From contig JAWKZN010000001.1 of assembly GCA_041395945.1 (NCBI GenBank), positions 2,790,001 to 2,854,000 of the forward strand: a DNA stretch of 64,000 nt, read 5' to 3'. The position numbers were made by a program, and so were the translations under genes. Below the pieces are notes generated by a model. The model made no database searches and was not told where the DNA came from. It saw only the letters and a program-made list of their open reading frames with translations. Below, piece by piece: positions 24,346 through 32,896 of this stretch (positions are counted from its first letter, which is position 1; each line of letters opens with the position of its first letter). Source of the DNA: Pseudomonadales bacterium. GTDB lineage: Bacteria; Pseudomonadota; Gammaproteobacteria; Pseudomonadales; Azotimanducaceae.

Positions 24346-24364
24346 GCAAATGAGAATTATTTCT
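24346..24364 (+). promoter_or_regulatory. Probable Fur box upstream of feoA
   Basis: GCAAATGAGAATTATTTCT matches the 19-bp Fur consensus at 12 positions, including the central GA-AAT-ATT core, and lies in an AT-rich patch 55-73 bases before the feoA start. The match is moderate. The context (fur upstream, ferrous iron transporter downstream) supports it. Confidence 0.55.
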
Positions 24365-24418
24365 ATTTAAATATCGCCTCGACAGACTTCAGCCGTCAGG
24401 CCCGGCAGTCAGCAGCAG

Positions 24419-24661
24419 ATGTCCATTGATCCGCCCCGGCACATCGCCGATCTGGCTGTAGGTGAGTCCGCCAGAGTCCGCGAGTACACCGATTGCAGCC
24501 CGTACACCGACAGGCTGCTGCGGCTCGGCCTGATTCCGGGCACGCGCCTGACTCTGCAACGACGAGCCCCCCTGGGCGATCCGGTCGAAATTCGCTTCCG
24601 CGGCTATTCCCTGGTACTGCGGCCAGCCGAGGCAGGCAGCCTGCTGCTGGAGTCCGAGTGA
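24419..24661 (+). CDS. feoA: Ferrous iron transport protein FeoA
   Basis: The 80-residue SH3-like protein shows the FeoA pattern: LAVGESARVREY, YTDRLLRLGLIPGTRLTLQR and DPVEIRFRGYSLVLRPAEAG. It is a cytoplasmic partner of FeoB. Its TGA overlaps the GTG start of feoB (GTGA), so the two are translated together. No feoC is present after feoB. Confidence 0.93.
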   Translation: MSIDPPRHIADLAVGESARVREYTDCSPYTDRLLRLGLIPGTRLTLQRRAPLGDPVEIRFRGYSLVLRPAEAGSLLLESE

Positions 24662-26763
24662 CCACCATCGCCCTGGTCGGCAACCCCAACTGCGGGAAAA
24701 CGACCCTGTTCAATGCCCTCACCGGCACCCGCCAGCGGGTCGGTAACTGGCCCGGAGTCACCGTGGAACGCAAGACGGGCGAATTCCGTCACGGCGATGA
24801 AACGGTGCATGTGGTCGACCTGCCGGGCACCTACAGCCTCCGGCCGGCGGGGGACGCCATAGACGAACGTATCGCCCGGGACTATGTGCAGGAGGCCGGG
24901 ACGCTCGATGTGATCGTGAATGTGGTGGATGCCTCAAGTCTGGCCCGGGGGTTATTTCTCACCACCGAACTCCTGGAGCTCGGCAGACCGATGGTGGTCG
25001 CCTTGAACATGATCGATGTGGCGGACCGCCACGGCCAGCACATCGATACCTTTTCCCTGGCCCGGCAACTCGGCTGTCCTGTCCTGCCCATCATCGCCAG
25101 TCGTGGGGATGGTGTGGCGGCGCTGAAAGATGCCATTTTCAACGCATCCGCAGCCAGTGCCCTGTTGCCCGCCCTCGAAGACACCACCGCCCGCTACCAC
25201 TTCATCGATGCGGTACTGGCTGAGGCCATGCAGACCACACCCATTCGCCGCACCCTCACGGACCGGATTGACGCACTGGTACTCAACCGGTTTCTGGCGT
25301 TTCCGGTATTCCTGCTGGTGATGTATCTGACCTTCATGTTCGCGATCAACATCGGCTCGGCCTTCATCGACTTTTTCGACGGCGTGGGCCATGTGCTGTT
25401 CGTCGAGGGGCCGCGCCGCGGTCTCGATGCGCTGGGTCTGCCCGAATGGCTGGTGGTGCTGCTCGCGGACGGACTCGGGGGAGGCCTGCAACTGGTAGGG
25501 ACCTTCATCCCGGTGATCGGCTGCCTGTTCCTGGCGCTCACCTTCCTCGAAGACACGGGTTACATGGGTCGGGTCGCCTTCATAGTCGACCGGCTGTTGC
25601 GCCGGGTCGGCCTTCCGGGAAAAGCCTTTGTGCCCCTCATCGTCGGCTTCGGCTGCAACGTGCCCGCCGTGATGGCCACACGCACCCTCGATAACACCCC
25701 GGACCGCATTCTCACCACCCTCATGGCCCCCTACATGTCCTGCGGCGCCAGGCTCACGGTGTATGCCCTGTTTGCTTCCGCTTTCTTCCCGAGCAACGGT
25801 CAGAATGTGGTCTTTGCCCTGTACCTGTTCGGCATCGTCGCTGCAGGACTCAGTGCCATGGCCGTGCGCCGCTATCTGGTCCGTACCCCCCAGAGCCAGT
25901 TCGTGCTCGAGCTGCCCGCCTACCATTTGCCCACCCTCAAAGGCCTGATGCTGCAGACGTGGCAGCGCCTGAAGGGCTTTGTGGTGCGGGCCGGCAAGGC
26001 CATCGTCGCGGTAGTGGTCATACTCAACCTGGTGAGTTCAGTCGGCACCGATGGATCCTTCGGCAATCAGGACTCGGATCGATCGATGCTCTCGGAAATT
26101 GGCCGCACGATCACACCGGCCTTCCACCCCATGGGTCTGACCGATGAGAACTGGGCGGCCACAGTCGGAATCTTCACCGGGATTTTCGCCAAGGAAGTCG
26201 TGGTCGGCACCCTGGATGCGCTGTATTCCCCAACTCCCACAGCCAGTACCGAGTCCCTGACCGATCTGCTGCGCGACGCAGCAGCCAGCGTGCCGGCAAA
26301 CCTGGCCGCACTCGGCGACACCCTGCTCGACCCGCTCGGCATCCAGGTCGAGGACTATCAGGACCTCAGTGAGGCGGCGACGGATCAGGCGGTCTCGGTC
26401 TCCACAATCAGCGCTCTGCAACGCTATTTCGACGGCCAGCTCGGGGCATTTTCCTATCTCCTGTTCATCCTTCTGTACATGCCCTGTGTCGCCACCATTG
26501 GCGTGATTTTCAAAGAGATCGGCGGGTTCTGGGCGGTCTTCAGCACCAGCTGGTCCCTGATGCTCGCCTATTCGAGCGCGGTGATCTGTTATCAGATCGG
26601 CCACCTGGTGAGCGGCAGTGCCAGCTCGCTGCCCGGAGGCGCCACCGGAGCGATCGGCTGGTCGCTGCTCATGATCGTGCTGGCCATCGGCTTCTTCAGC
26701 GTGCTGGTTCGGGTCGGCCGGCATAAAGCCCCGCCGCTGATTCCAGTGCTGCGGCTGGATTAG
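24658..26763 (+). CDS. feoB: Ferrous iron transporter FeoB
   Basis: The GTG start at 24658 overlaps the feoA stop and begins exactly at the G domain, giving 701 residues. G motifs: GNPNCGKTT (residues 8-16), VDLPGTYSL (G3) and NMIDVAD (G4). The membrane part holds the two inverted gate repeats, VPLIVGFGCNVPAVMATR and FAKEVVVGTLDALY, and about ten helices. It imports Fe(II) across the inner membrane. An 11-bp hairpin follows the stop. Confidence 0.96.
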   Translation: MTTIALVGNPNCGKTTLFNALTGTRQRVGNWPGVTVERKTGEFRHGDETVHVVDLPGTYSLRPAGDAIDERIARDYVQEAGTLDVIVNVVDASSLARGLFLTTELLELGRPMVVALNMIDVADRHGQHIDTFSLARQLGCPVLPIIASRGDGVAALKDAIFNASAASALLPALEDTTARYHFIDAVLAEAMQTTPIRRTLTDRIDALVLNRFLAFPVFLLVMYLTFMFAINIGSAFIDFFDGVGHVLFVEGPRRGLDALGLPEWLVVLLADGLGGGLQLVGTFIPVIGCLFLALTFLEDTGYMGRVAFIVDRLLRRVGLPGKAFVPLIVGFGCNVPAVMATRTLDNTPDRILTTLMAPYMSCGARLTVYALFASAFFPSNGQNVVFALYLFGIVAAGLSAMAVRRYLVRTPQSQFVLELPAYHLPTLKGLMLQTWQRLKGFVVRAGKAIVAVVVILNLVSSVGTDGSFGNQDSDRSMLSEIGRTITPAFHPMGLTDENWAATVGIFTGIFAKEVVVGTLDALYSPTPTASTESLTDLLRDAAASVPANLAALGDTLLDPLGIQVEDYQDLSEAATDQAVSVSTISALQRYFDGQLGAFSYLLFILLYMPCVATIGVIFKEIGGFWAVFSTSWSLMLAYSSAVICYQIGHLVSGSASSLPGGATGAIGWSLLMIVLAIGFFSVLVRVGRHKAPPLIPVLRLD

Positions 26764-26770
26764 TTTGTTT

Positions 26771-26795
26771 ACGAATGATCCTTTGGATCATTCGT
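26771..26795. terminator. Strong hairpin after feoB
   Basis: ACGAATGATCC (26771-26781), a TTT loop, then GGATCATTCGT (26785-26795): a perfect 11-bp stem seven bases after the feoB stop. No T-run follows on the plus strand, so factor-independent termination is uncertain. It may instead protect the mRNA end. Confidence 0.55.
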
Positions 26796-26832
26796 ACCCG
26801 GAACCTCTACGCAGTGTCCCTCACATCAGAAT

Positions 26833-26867
26833 AGAATCTTAATAGGAATCATTTGCATTTAGATTCT
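26833..26867. promoter_or_regulatory. Operator region upstream of the porin gene, possible Fur box
   Basis: AGAATCT (26833-26839) and its complement AGATTCT (26861-26867) flank an AT-rich core. Within it, 26838-26856 (CTTAATAGGAATCATTTGC) matches the Fur consensus at 12 of 19 positions, strongest in the right half (AATCATT). It lies 80-100 bases before the porin start. Iron control of the porin is inferred from this and from the neighbouring genes. Confidence 0.4.
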
Positions 26868-26935
26868 CGTTGGTTACACTCTTCCTCCGCTCTCAATCTG
26901 AAAATTTCGTCCCTACTCCACCTTAAGGATGCGTT

Positions 26936-28222
26936 ATGAACGGTCTGCGTTATCTTTGTGCTCTCTCCCTGTCCTGTCTCGTCTGGGTTTCGGTCCCGGG
27001 TGATGCCCGCGCAGCGGAGCCTCCCTCACTGGAGGCTCTGTGGCAGATCGTCCAGCAGCAGCAGGCCCAGATCGAAACACTCACCCAGGCACTGGATGGC
27101 GCACGTGCACAGATCGCGAACACCGAGCAGAGGGCGCGGATCACGGAAGAGCAGCTGGATCTGACTGCCGGTTACCTCGAGAAAGTCGATCAGGGTCGTG
27201 GCTCCGGCCGGGCGAGCCGCACCACCCTGGGCGGATATGGCGAAATGCACTACAACAACCTCGATGCCGAGGACAGCTCACGGGATCTGAAGGAGGTGGA
27301 CTTCCATCGCTTCGTTGCCTTCGTTGGCCATGAATTCACGGACCGTATCCGTTTCTTCTCCGAAGTGGAGCTCGAACACTCACTGGTGCAGGACACCGCG
27401 GACGGTTCCAGCGGTGGCGAAGTGGAAGTCGAACAGGCCTACCTGGAATTCGATCTGAACGAATCCCTGACTGCCAGAGGCGGCCTGTTCCTGCTGCCGA
27501 TCGGCATCCTCAATGAAACCCATGAACCCAACACCTTCTATGGTGTGGAGCGCAACGAAGTTGAGAGCATCATCATCCCCTCGACCTGGTGGGAAGGCGG
27601 TGCGGCACTCAGCGGTCACTACAGCAACGGCCTGTCCTGGGATTTCGCCGTGCACTCCGGCCTGGAAACCCCCACCTCAGGCAGCAGCGCTTACCGTATT
27701 CGCAGCGGCCGGCAGAAGGTCTCCAATGCGAGCGCCGACAATCTGGCGCTCACCGCCAGATTGAAGTACACGGGTGTACCCGGACTCGAACTCGCCGCTT
27801 CGGTGAACTACCAGGATGACGCCAGCCAGATCGGCGGCGACGGTCTCGAAGACGGCACCCTGGTCAGCGTGCACGGCATCTGGAGCCGTGGACCTTTCAA
27901 TCTGCGCGCCCTGTGGTCCCAGTGGAACTTCAACGGTGATGCCATTGAACTCGCCGACGCGGACCGGCAGACGGGCTGGTACGTCGAGCCGAGCCTGCGC
28001 CTCGGCCGTCCGGCCCATGACTGGGGCGTCTATTCCCGCTATCAGGACCTCGAGGGTGCCCGGGCCCAGGATCAGTTCGACCAGTGGGAGGTCGGGGTGA
28101 ACTACTGGCCCACCGGCAACGTGGTCCTGAAATTCGACTATCGCGACCGCAGCCACGATCTCCTCAGCGCACAGGACCGGGATTTCAAAGGCATCGACCT
28201 GGGCGTCGGTTATCAGTTCTAG
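26936..28222 (+). CDS. Outer-membrane porin with N-terminal coiled coil (phosphate-selective porin O/P-like)
   Basis: The 428-residue protein has a signal peptide ending at DARAAEP and a heptad-rich segment at about residues 33-78 (IVQQQQAQIETLTQALDGAR) that probably trimerises. A beta-barrel region with alternating strands ends in the outer-membrane signature GVGYQF with terminal Phe. AAGGATGCGTT precedes the ATG. It sits between feoB and the FMN-binding protein gene, so it may pass iron chelates or other small solutes. The exact substrate is unknown. Confidence 0.82.
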   Translation: MNGLRYLCALSLSCLVWVSVPGDARAAEPPSLEALWQIVQQQQAQIETLTQALDGARAQIANTEQRARITEEQLDLTAGYLEKVDQGRGSGRASRTTLGGYGEMHYNNLDAEDSSRDLKEVDFHRFVAFVGHEFTDRIRFFSEVELEHSLVQDTADGSSGGEVEVEQAYLEFDLNESLTARGGLFLLPIGILNETHEPNTFYGVERNEVESIIIPSTWWEGGAALSGHYSNGLSWDFAVHSGLETPTSGSSAYRIRSGRQKVSNASADNLALTARLKYTGVPGLELAASVNYQDDASQIGGDGLEDGTLVSVHGIWSRGPFNLRALWSQWNFNGDAIELADADRQTGWYVEPSLRLGRPAHDWGVYSRYQDLEGARAQDQFDQWEVGVNYWPTGNVVLKFDYRDRSHDLLSAQDRDFKGIDLGVGYQF

Positions 28223-28257
28223 AGAACAGTTATTTGCGGGCCACCGGTCCAGATCAA

Positions 28258-28285
28258 TTGCTTTTTCAGCGCGGCCGGGCAGAAT
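28258..28285 (+). promoter_or_regulatory. Candidate promoter of the FMN-binding protein gene
   Basis: TTGCTT (28258-28263) and CAGAAT (28280-28285) with a 16-base spacer resemble sigma-70 -35 and -10 elements. Transcription would then start around 28291-28293, at the start codon itself, and no good ribosome site lies before that codon. This suggests a leaderless or nearly leaderless mRNA. The call rests on consensus matching only. Confidence 0.35.
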
Positions 28286-28291
28286 AGCCAC

Positions 28292-28834
28292 ATGATAATA
28301 AGAATTATTATCGCTTGTGTTCTCATCTGGACGGTCGGCCAGCCGGCCGCCGCCCGTGCTGACGAGCAGGTCTATCAGGCACCGGATGCGTTTCTTGCCG
28401 CCGCCTTCGGCGGTAGCGTTCCGGCAGCCCAGGCACTCTGGATCGAACCCGCCCTGCGGGCCGAACTGGTGGATCGCTACGGCTGGCAGCCCGGACTGCG
28501 GGTAAGATTCTGGCGCCAGGAGCAGCGCACCGCCTGGATTCTCGATGAGGTCGGCAAAGACAAACCGATCACGGCAGGTTTCCTCATTGTGAACGGTGCC
28601 ATTGAGCAGGCCGAAGTCCTGGTATTCCGTGAGAGCAGAGGCTGGGAGATCCGGCACAGTTTCTTCACCAGCCAGTTCAGCCGCGCGGCACTCACCCCGC
28701 GCGGTGACCTGGATCGCCGCATCGACGGCATCACCGGCGCCACTCTGTCTGTCCGGGCAATGGAACGCATGGCCAGGGTCGCTCTCAAGCTCCATGAACA
28801 AAGCCAGCGTACGACCCTCGCGCAGCATCCGTAG
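28292..28834 (+). CDS. Exported FMN-binding protein (covalent flavin)
   Basis: The 180-residue protein has a signal peptide (MIIRIIIACVLIWTVGQPAA) and an FMN_bind domain. IDGITGATLS carries the [S/T]GAT flavinylation motif, making Thr151 the predicted FMN attachment site, as in NqrC and RnfG. ApbE (13033) would attach the flavin in the periplasm. Its end overlaps the PepSY-like gene by 41 bases. No other in-frame start exists near, so the Fur box inside its first codons appears real. It probably shuttles electrons between the membrane and a periplasmic acceptor, perhaps ferric iron (inference). Confidence 0.85.
   Translation: MIIRIIIACVLIWTVGQPAAARADEQVYQAPDAFLAAAFGGSVPAAQALWIEPALRAELVDRYGWQPGLRVRFWRQEQRTAWILDEVGKDKPITAGFLIVNGAIEQAEVLVFRESRGWEIRHSFFTSQFSRAALTPRGDLDRRIDGITGATLSVRAMERMARVALKLHEQSQRTTLAQHP
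28294..28312 (+). promoter_or_regulatory. Strong Fur box overlapping the start codon of the 28292 gene
   Basis: GATAATAAGAATTATTATC matches the Fur consensus at 16 of 19 positions, the best match in the window. It begins at the G of the ATG and extends over codons 2-7, so the operator also encodes the signal-peptide residues IIRIII. Bound Fur would block transcription initiation just upstream. The same bases must satisfy both protein and operator. Confidence 0.85.
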
Positions 28835-29534
28835 GCAGCCGCCGCTGCGACATCGTCTGCACCGGCCTGCGGGTGTGGCTGCCGGCGTCGTGCTTCTGCA
28901 CCTCGTGCTGACCGGACTGCCACTGCAGTTCACCGAAGCCCTGCACCTGGCTACCCGCCCTGTCACGAACTCCTGGATACTCGACTGGTACGGACTGAAA
29001 GCGCCCGAGACTGCTTTGCGCAGCGGTGCTCTGGTCCATCTTGGAGAGCGCCTCTACCTGGGCTCCCGCCTCCTCGGCGACAGCCGGGAATTCGCCGGGG
29101 CGGTTTCCACGCCCCAGTTTGAAGTCGCCCTGAACGGATCATCCCTGTGGCTGATCGGAACACTGGCGGCGGGCGAGGTGGAGCAGATGGCCATAGGCCG
29201 GCAGGGAACGGCCATCGGACTCTATCGGGGAGGGGTGGTGGTCGAAACCGGCTCAGGTCTGCTGCAGTTCGACGATGCGATGCTGAATCTCGAAGAAAGC
29301 ACCGCTACGGCCGACGAGATCCGCTGGGCGACGCTGGAACCGCTGCAGGGCGCCGCCCTCGACCAGGCCAGAACCAATTATCGACGCGGGCTGCTCAGTA
29401 CCGAACGGCTGCTGCAGGATCTGCACAGCGGGCGGGCGTTTGGTGCTCCGGGAGTATGGGTGGTCAACGGCGGGACACTGCTGATGATTCTGCTGTCGAT
29501 CAGCGGGTATCTGATCTGGTGGCGCAGCCTCTGA
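28794..29534 (+). CDS. PepSY-associated-type inner-membrane protein
   Basis: The ATG at 28794 lies inside the end of the FMN-binding gene and opens a 246-residue frame; longer open frames upstream are not plausible. One helix near residues 25-45 (AAGVVLLHLVLTGLPLQFTE) and one at the C-terminus (GTLLMILLSISGYLIWWRSL) flank a periplasmic region. This layout and the ending SGYLIWW resemble PepSY-TM proteins of iron and redox systems, but smaller. It may carry electrons to the FMN protein. No haem-ligand set is clear. Confidence 0.7.
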   Translation: MNKASVRPSRSIRRQPPLRHRLHRPAGVAAGVVLLHLVLTGLPLQFTEALHLATRPVTNSWILDWYGLKAPETALRSGALVHLGERLYLGSRLLGDSREFAGAVSTPQFEVALNGSSLWLIGTLAAGEVEQMAIGRQGTAIGLYRGGVVVETGSGLLQFDDAMLNLEESTATADEIRWATLEPLQGAALDQARTNYRRGLLSTERLLQDLHSGRAFGAPGVWVVNGGTLLMILLSISGYLIWWRSL

Positions 29535-29569
29535 AGCTGCCATGCGCGACCTCTCCGCCCGACCGGCTG

Positions 29570-30400
29570 TCAGCCCTGATTTTCGAGCAGCTGGCGGTAA
29601 GCGCGCATATGCCGACGCGCTGAAACTTCGTCGCCTCTGAGTTCGGAGATTCGCGCCAGATTGTAGTGGGAGTCCGGGACCGCAGGCGCCCGGCGGTAGA
29701 AGGCGACCGCCCGCTCGACTTCTTCGAGTTCATCAAACAGCGTACCGAGATTGTAGTTCGCGAGCTGGTGGGTGCCCACAGCCTCCAGCGCCAGCTCGTA
29801 GTGGCGTTTCGCATTCCTGAGATCGCCACTCAACTGAAACAGCCGTCCGAGGTTCACATGGGCGTCTGCATTCTTCGGATTGGCTTCGATGGATTTGCGG
29901 TAAGCGTCCGGTGCTTTCGCCGGTTCCACCTGCTCCAGGTCCAGCCCCAGGTTGTACCACTCGTCACTGCTGAGCTTGTCGGCGGCCTTCGCGAAGTCCG
30001 GTTGTCGGGACACGAGACTGGCGAGGTTCCCTGCTCTCGGCCGGCCGGAAAAATTCAACCGTGCCTGGCCGGACTCCACATTCCAAACCATGTCATCTTC
30101 GCGTACCAGAATTTCCCGCCCATCGGCGAAGACCCGCACAGACGACAGGGACGTACGCGACTGCCCGCCGGTGAGTTCAGACTGGAGCTTCTTCAGAACC
30201 CGATGGGCACGACGCGCTGACACGTCAGCATCGATCAGCTGTTTCGCTGTCCGCAACAGCACCACGTCCTGAAAGCCGAACTGGAACTCGCCACGCAGAC
30301 CGCGTGCCGGATCAATCAGCGCACAGCGCACAAAGTGGCGTACCTGGCCCGGCTTCATACCAATGAGATCCGAGACTTCTCGCGTGCTGTAACCGCCCAT
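29570..30400 (-). CDS. MerR-like DNA-binding protein with TPR domain
   Basis: The 276-residue protein starts with a MerR-type winged helix (YSTREVSDLIGMKPGQVRHF, then FGFQDVVLLRTAKQLIDADV). Instead of an effector domain it carries a TPR array (about residues 145-270: EWYNLGLDLEQVEPAKAPDA, DAHVNLGRLFQLSGDLRNAK, LANYNLGTLFDELEEVERAV). TPRs would bind a protein partner, giving a regulator sensing protein state. It is divergent from the hybrid kinase at 30701. It converges on the PepSY gene, 35 bases apart. Confidence 0.8.
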   Translation of the reverse strand: MGGYSTREVSDLIGMKPGQVRHFVRCALIDPARGLRGEFQFGFQDVVLLRTAKQLIDADVSARRAHRVLKKLQSELTGGQSRTSLSSVRVFADGREILVREDDMVWNVESGQARLNFSGRPRAGNLASLVSRQPDFAKAADKLSSDEWYNLGLDLEQVEPAKAPDAYRKSIEANPKNADAHVNLGRLFQLSGDLRNAKRHYELALEAVGTHQLANYNLGTLFDELEEVERAVAFYRRAPAVPDSHYNLARISELRGDEVSARRHMRAYRQLLENQG

Positions 30401-30700
30401 GGCCCGGGCTGCTCTCCTGCGTACCGGAGTGAATGTTCCGGCTGTCGATTACCAATCCCGGCAATCGCGGGTTGTATACAGAGTCTGCACCCGGACAACT
30501 GAAGTTGACCGTGACTTCGCGACCGATTTCCACGCGCCGGCTGAGCAGCGCGAGGCCTGCGCACTATAGCCCATGGGGTAAAGGCCCTCAACAAATCGGA
30601 ACATCCGCCGTGTCACCGTGCTTGACCAATGATGAATTGACAGTCGCAAGGCTGAGAGGGATGCTTCCGCACACACCAGCAGTATCCAGAGTCCATCTCA
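30401..30700. other. 300-base divergent promoter region
   Basis: No gene is seen between the MerR-TPR gene and the hybrid kinase. A good sigma-70-like promoter points left: TTGAGG (30586-30591) and TATAGT (30563-30568) on the minus strand, 17-base spacer, with a leader of about 155 bases to the regulator. Toward the kinase, TTGACA (30637-30642) is a perfect -35 but no good -10 follows. Confidence 0.45.
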
Positions 30701-32887
30701 ATGCCCCGCAGAGCGACGCTGCAGCAGCGCTGGTTCATCCTTGCCAGCGCCCTGGGAGTAGGTACGGCGCTCATCGGTGTGGCGTTCTATCTGCTCAGCG
30801 AATTTCAGCACCGGCATCAGGACCTCCAGAACTTTGCCGCCATACTGACCCGCACCTTCGCGGCAAACTTCCCTGACGTGATCCGGGCCGACCAGTCCGA
30901 TCTCGTCCGAGTACTGTCGGTGGCAGGCCTCGACCCGCTCATCGAGAACGCCTGCCTCTTCGACGCACACCAGACGCTGCTTGCCAGCTGGGCACGACCG
31001 GATACCAGTCTGCGCGACTGTGATACTTCGAACGCAGCCGGCACACTCGCCTACCTGCGACCCAGTGCAGAAGTGTACGGGGACGATCACAGGCTGCGGG
31101 TGGAGCTCGTAGTCAACCGGCGCTCACTGATCGGCGTCATGCTGCAGCTCGCTCTGCCGACGGTCATTTTCCTGATCCTGGTACTGGTCGCCGTGATGGT
31201 GCTCGCCCGGCTGCTGGCCCGATCCGCTCTGCTGCCCATCACCCGCCTGACCGACAGCGCAGTCAATTTCAATCCCCAGGCCCCCGCGCTGCAGGTACTC
31301 AGTGACACTCCGCAGGAGGTCTCGAAACTGACCGAGGCCTTCAACCGGGTCATAGACACACTGCTCGAAGCACAGAAAACTCTGCAATCGGAAATCATCC
31401 AGCGCAACGCCGCCCAGAACGCCGAGCGCAGCGCCCGGGATCTGCTGCGCAACATCGTGGATCTGGTGCCTTATGTGATCTTTGCCCGCCGTGAAGATGG
31501 CACGCTGGTTTTCGCAAACCAGGCAGTTGCCAATCTTTATGGCACCACACTCGAGCATCTGCTCGACAACACCTTTTTCGCTGACTATGCCGGTCTGAAG
31601 CCGGACGGCCTGCTGTTTCCGGACAATCAGCGCACTACCCACGCGGAAGAAACCTGGTTTACAGACAGCCGCGGCGACGTGCGCCGCTTTCTGGTCAGCC
31701 AGGTGCCCTATGAGGAAGCCGACAGCAAGCTGGTCATTGCTGTGGATGTCACCGAGGAATACCGTCTGCAGATGCAGCTGCAGTTCTCGCAGCGGCTGGA
31801 AGTCATTGGCACGCTTGCTGGCGGAATCGCTCACGACTTCAACAATCTGCTGACCCCGATCCTCGGTTACACCTCCATGCTCATGGAAACGTCCCTGCCG
31901 GCGGATGTGCACGACAAGCTGCGGGCGATGGAAAATGCCGCAAGCCGGGCACGTGATGTGGTTCAGCAGATTCTGACCTTCTCCCGCCAGCAGCAGGCAA
32001 TCCCGGTCCGCACCCCAATCGATATCAGTCAGGTCATCACCGAAGCCGTATCTCTCATGCAGGCGAGCATTCCGTCCAGTGTGCGGATCGTCAAAGAGCT
32101 CGAAGAGACCGGTGCTGTCGTGGTGGATCCGAATCAACTGCATCAGGTGGTTGTCAATCTCTGTACCAATGCAGCTCAGGCCATCGATGCGGCATCCGGC
32201 CTGATTACCGTCCGCCTGTATCAGATCGAGCCCGGGAGTCCGCTGATTCCCGCCCATATTGCACCTGCTGCTTTCGCCTGCATCGAGGTGACTGACAGCG
32301 GTCGCGGCATGTCCCGGGAAGTGATCGGGCATATTTTCGAACCGTTTTTCACGACCAAGAAAGTCGGCGAGGGTAGCGGGCTGGGTCTGTCGGTGGTGCA
32401 CGGCATCGTCACCACCTACGGCGGGGAGATCACAGTGGAAAGTGAAGAGCGGCGCGGCACAACGTTCAGAGTTCTCCTCCCCCTTGCCCTGCAGCCCGTC
32501 GATGCGGCTGTCCGGGGCGTCCGTGTACTGCTGGTAGACGATGAACAGGCCGTTCTGCGCGTCACCGGAGAACTGCTCACTACCCAGGGCTTCGAGGTGG
32601 AATCCTTCACGAATCCCCGGATGGCACTCGAAGCCTTCAGCCGGGCACCAGCGGAGTTCGACGTACTGCTGACCGATCACAATATGCCGGAAATGACAGG
32701 CTCCGAACTTGCGCGCCAGATCCGCGCCGTGCGTCCCGATCTGCCCATCATTCTGATCACCGGATTCGCCAGTTCCTCAGAGGACGAGCTCGGCGGTATC
32801 GATCACAAGATCATGAAGCCCGTCTCGGGACGGGAGCTGTCCATGGTCATCCAGCAGAGCCTCGCGCTGCGACATCACCCCGGCTGA
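30701..32887 (+). CDS. Hybrid sensor histidine kinase with PAS and receiver domains
   Basis: A 728-residue inner-membrane kinase. Helices at about 12-32 and 143-170 enclose a periplasmic sensor domain. A HAMP segment (RSALLPITRLTDSAVNF), a PAS domain (about 255-365), a HisKA domain with phospho-acceptor His378 (GGIAHDFNNLLTPILGYTSM), an HATPase with N box (LCTNAAQAID) and GEGSGLGLSVVHG, and a C-terminal receiver with phospho-acceptor Asp659 (LLTDHNMPEMTG) follow. The architecture is that of an NtrB-like kinase with an attached receiver. No separate response regulator is next to it. It is divergent from the MerR-TPR gene. Confidence 0.92.
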   Translation: MPRRATLQQRWFILASALGVGTALIGVAFYLLSEFQHRHQDLQNFAAILTRTFAANFPDVIRADQSDLVRVLSVAGLDPLIENACLFDAHQTLLASWARPDTSLRDCDTSNAAGTLAYLRPSAEVYGDDHRLRVELVVNRRSLIGVMLQLALPTVIFLILVLVAVMVLARLLARSALLPITRLTDSAVNFNPQAPALQVLSDTPQEVSKLTEAFNRVIDTLLEAQKTLQSEIIQRNAAQNAERSARDLLRNIVDLVPYVIFARREDGTLVFANQAVANLYGTTLEHLLDNTFFADYAGLKPDGLLFPDNQRTTHAEETWFTDSRGDVRRFLVSQVPYEEADSKLVIAVDVTEEYRLQMQLQFSQRLEVIGTLAGGIAHDFNNLLTPILGYTSMLMETSLPADVHDKLRAMENAASRARDVVQQILTFSRQQQAIPVRTPIDISQVITEAVSLMQASIPSSVRIVKELEETGAVVVDPNQLHQVVVNLCTNAAQAIDAASGLITVRLYQIEPGSPLIPAHIAPAAFACIEVTDSGRGMSREVIGHIFEPFFTTKKVGEGSGLGLSVVHGIVTTYGGEITVESEERRGTTFRVLLPLALQPVDAAVRGVRVLLVDDEQAVLRVTGELLTTQGFEVESFTNPRMALEAFSRAPAEFDVLLTDHNMPEMTGSELARQIRAVRPDLPIILITGFASSSEDELGGIDHKIMKPVSGRELSMVIQQSLALRHHPG

Positions 32888-32896
32888 TCAGAAGCT

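Noticed and set aside
24952..25926. 324-codon antisense frame in feoB
   Set aside because: Shadow of the FeoB membrane domain; unusual His/Gln/Glu composition typical of reversed GC-rich coding sequence.
27677..28966. 429-codon antisense frame over the porin and FMN-binding genes
   Set aside because: The plus strand holds signal peptides, a terminal Phe barrel motif and the TGAT flavin site; the antisense frame has none.
31124..32680. 518-codon open frame antisense to the hybrid kinase
   Set aside because: The opposite strand encodes an intact kinase with H, N, G boxes and a receiver domain; the antisense translation shows no domain.
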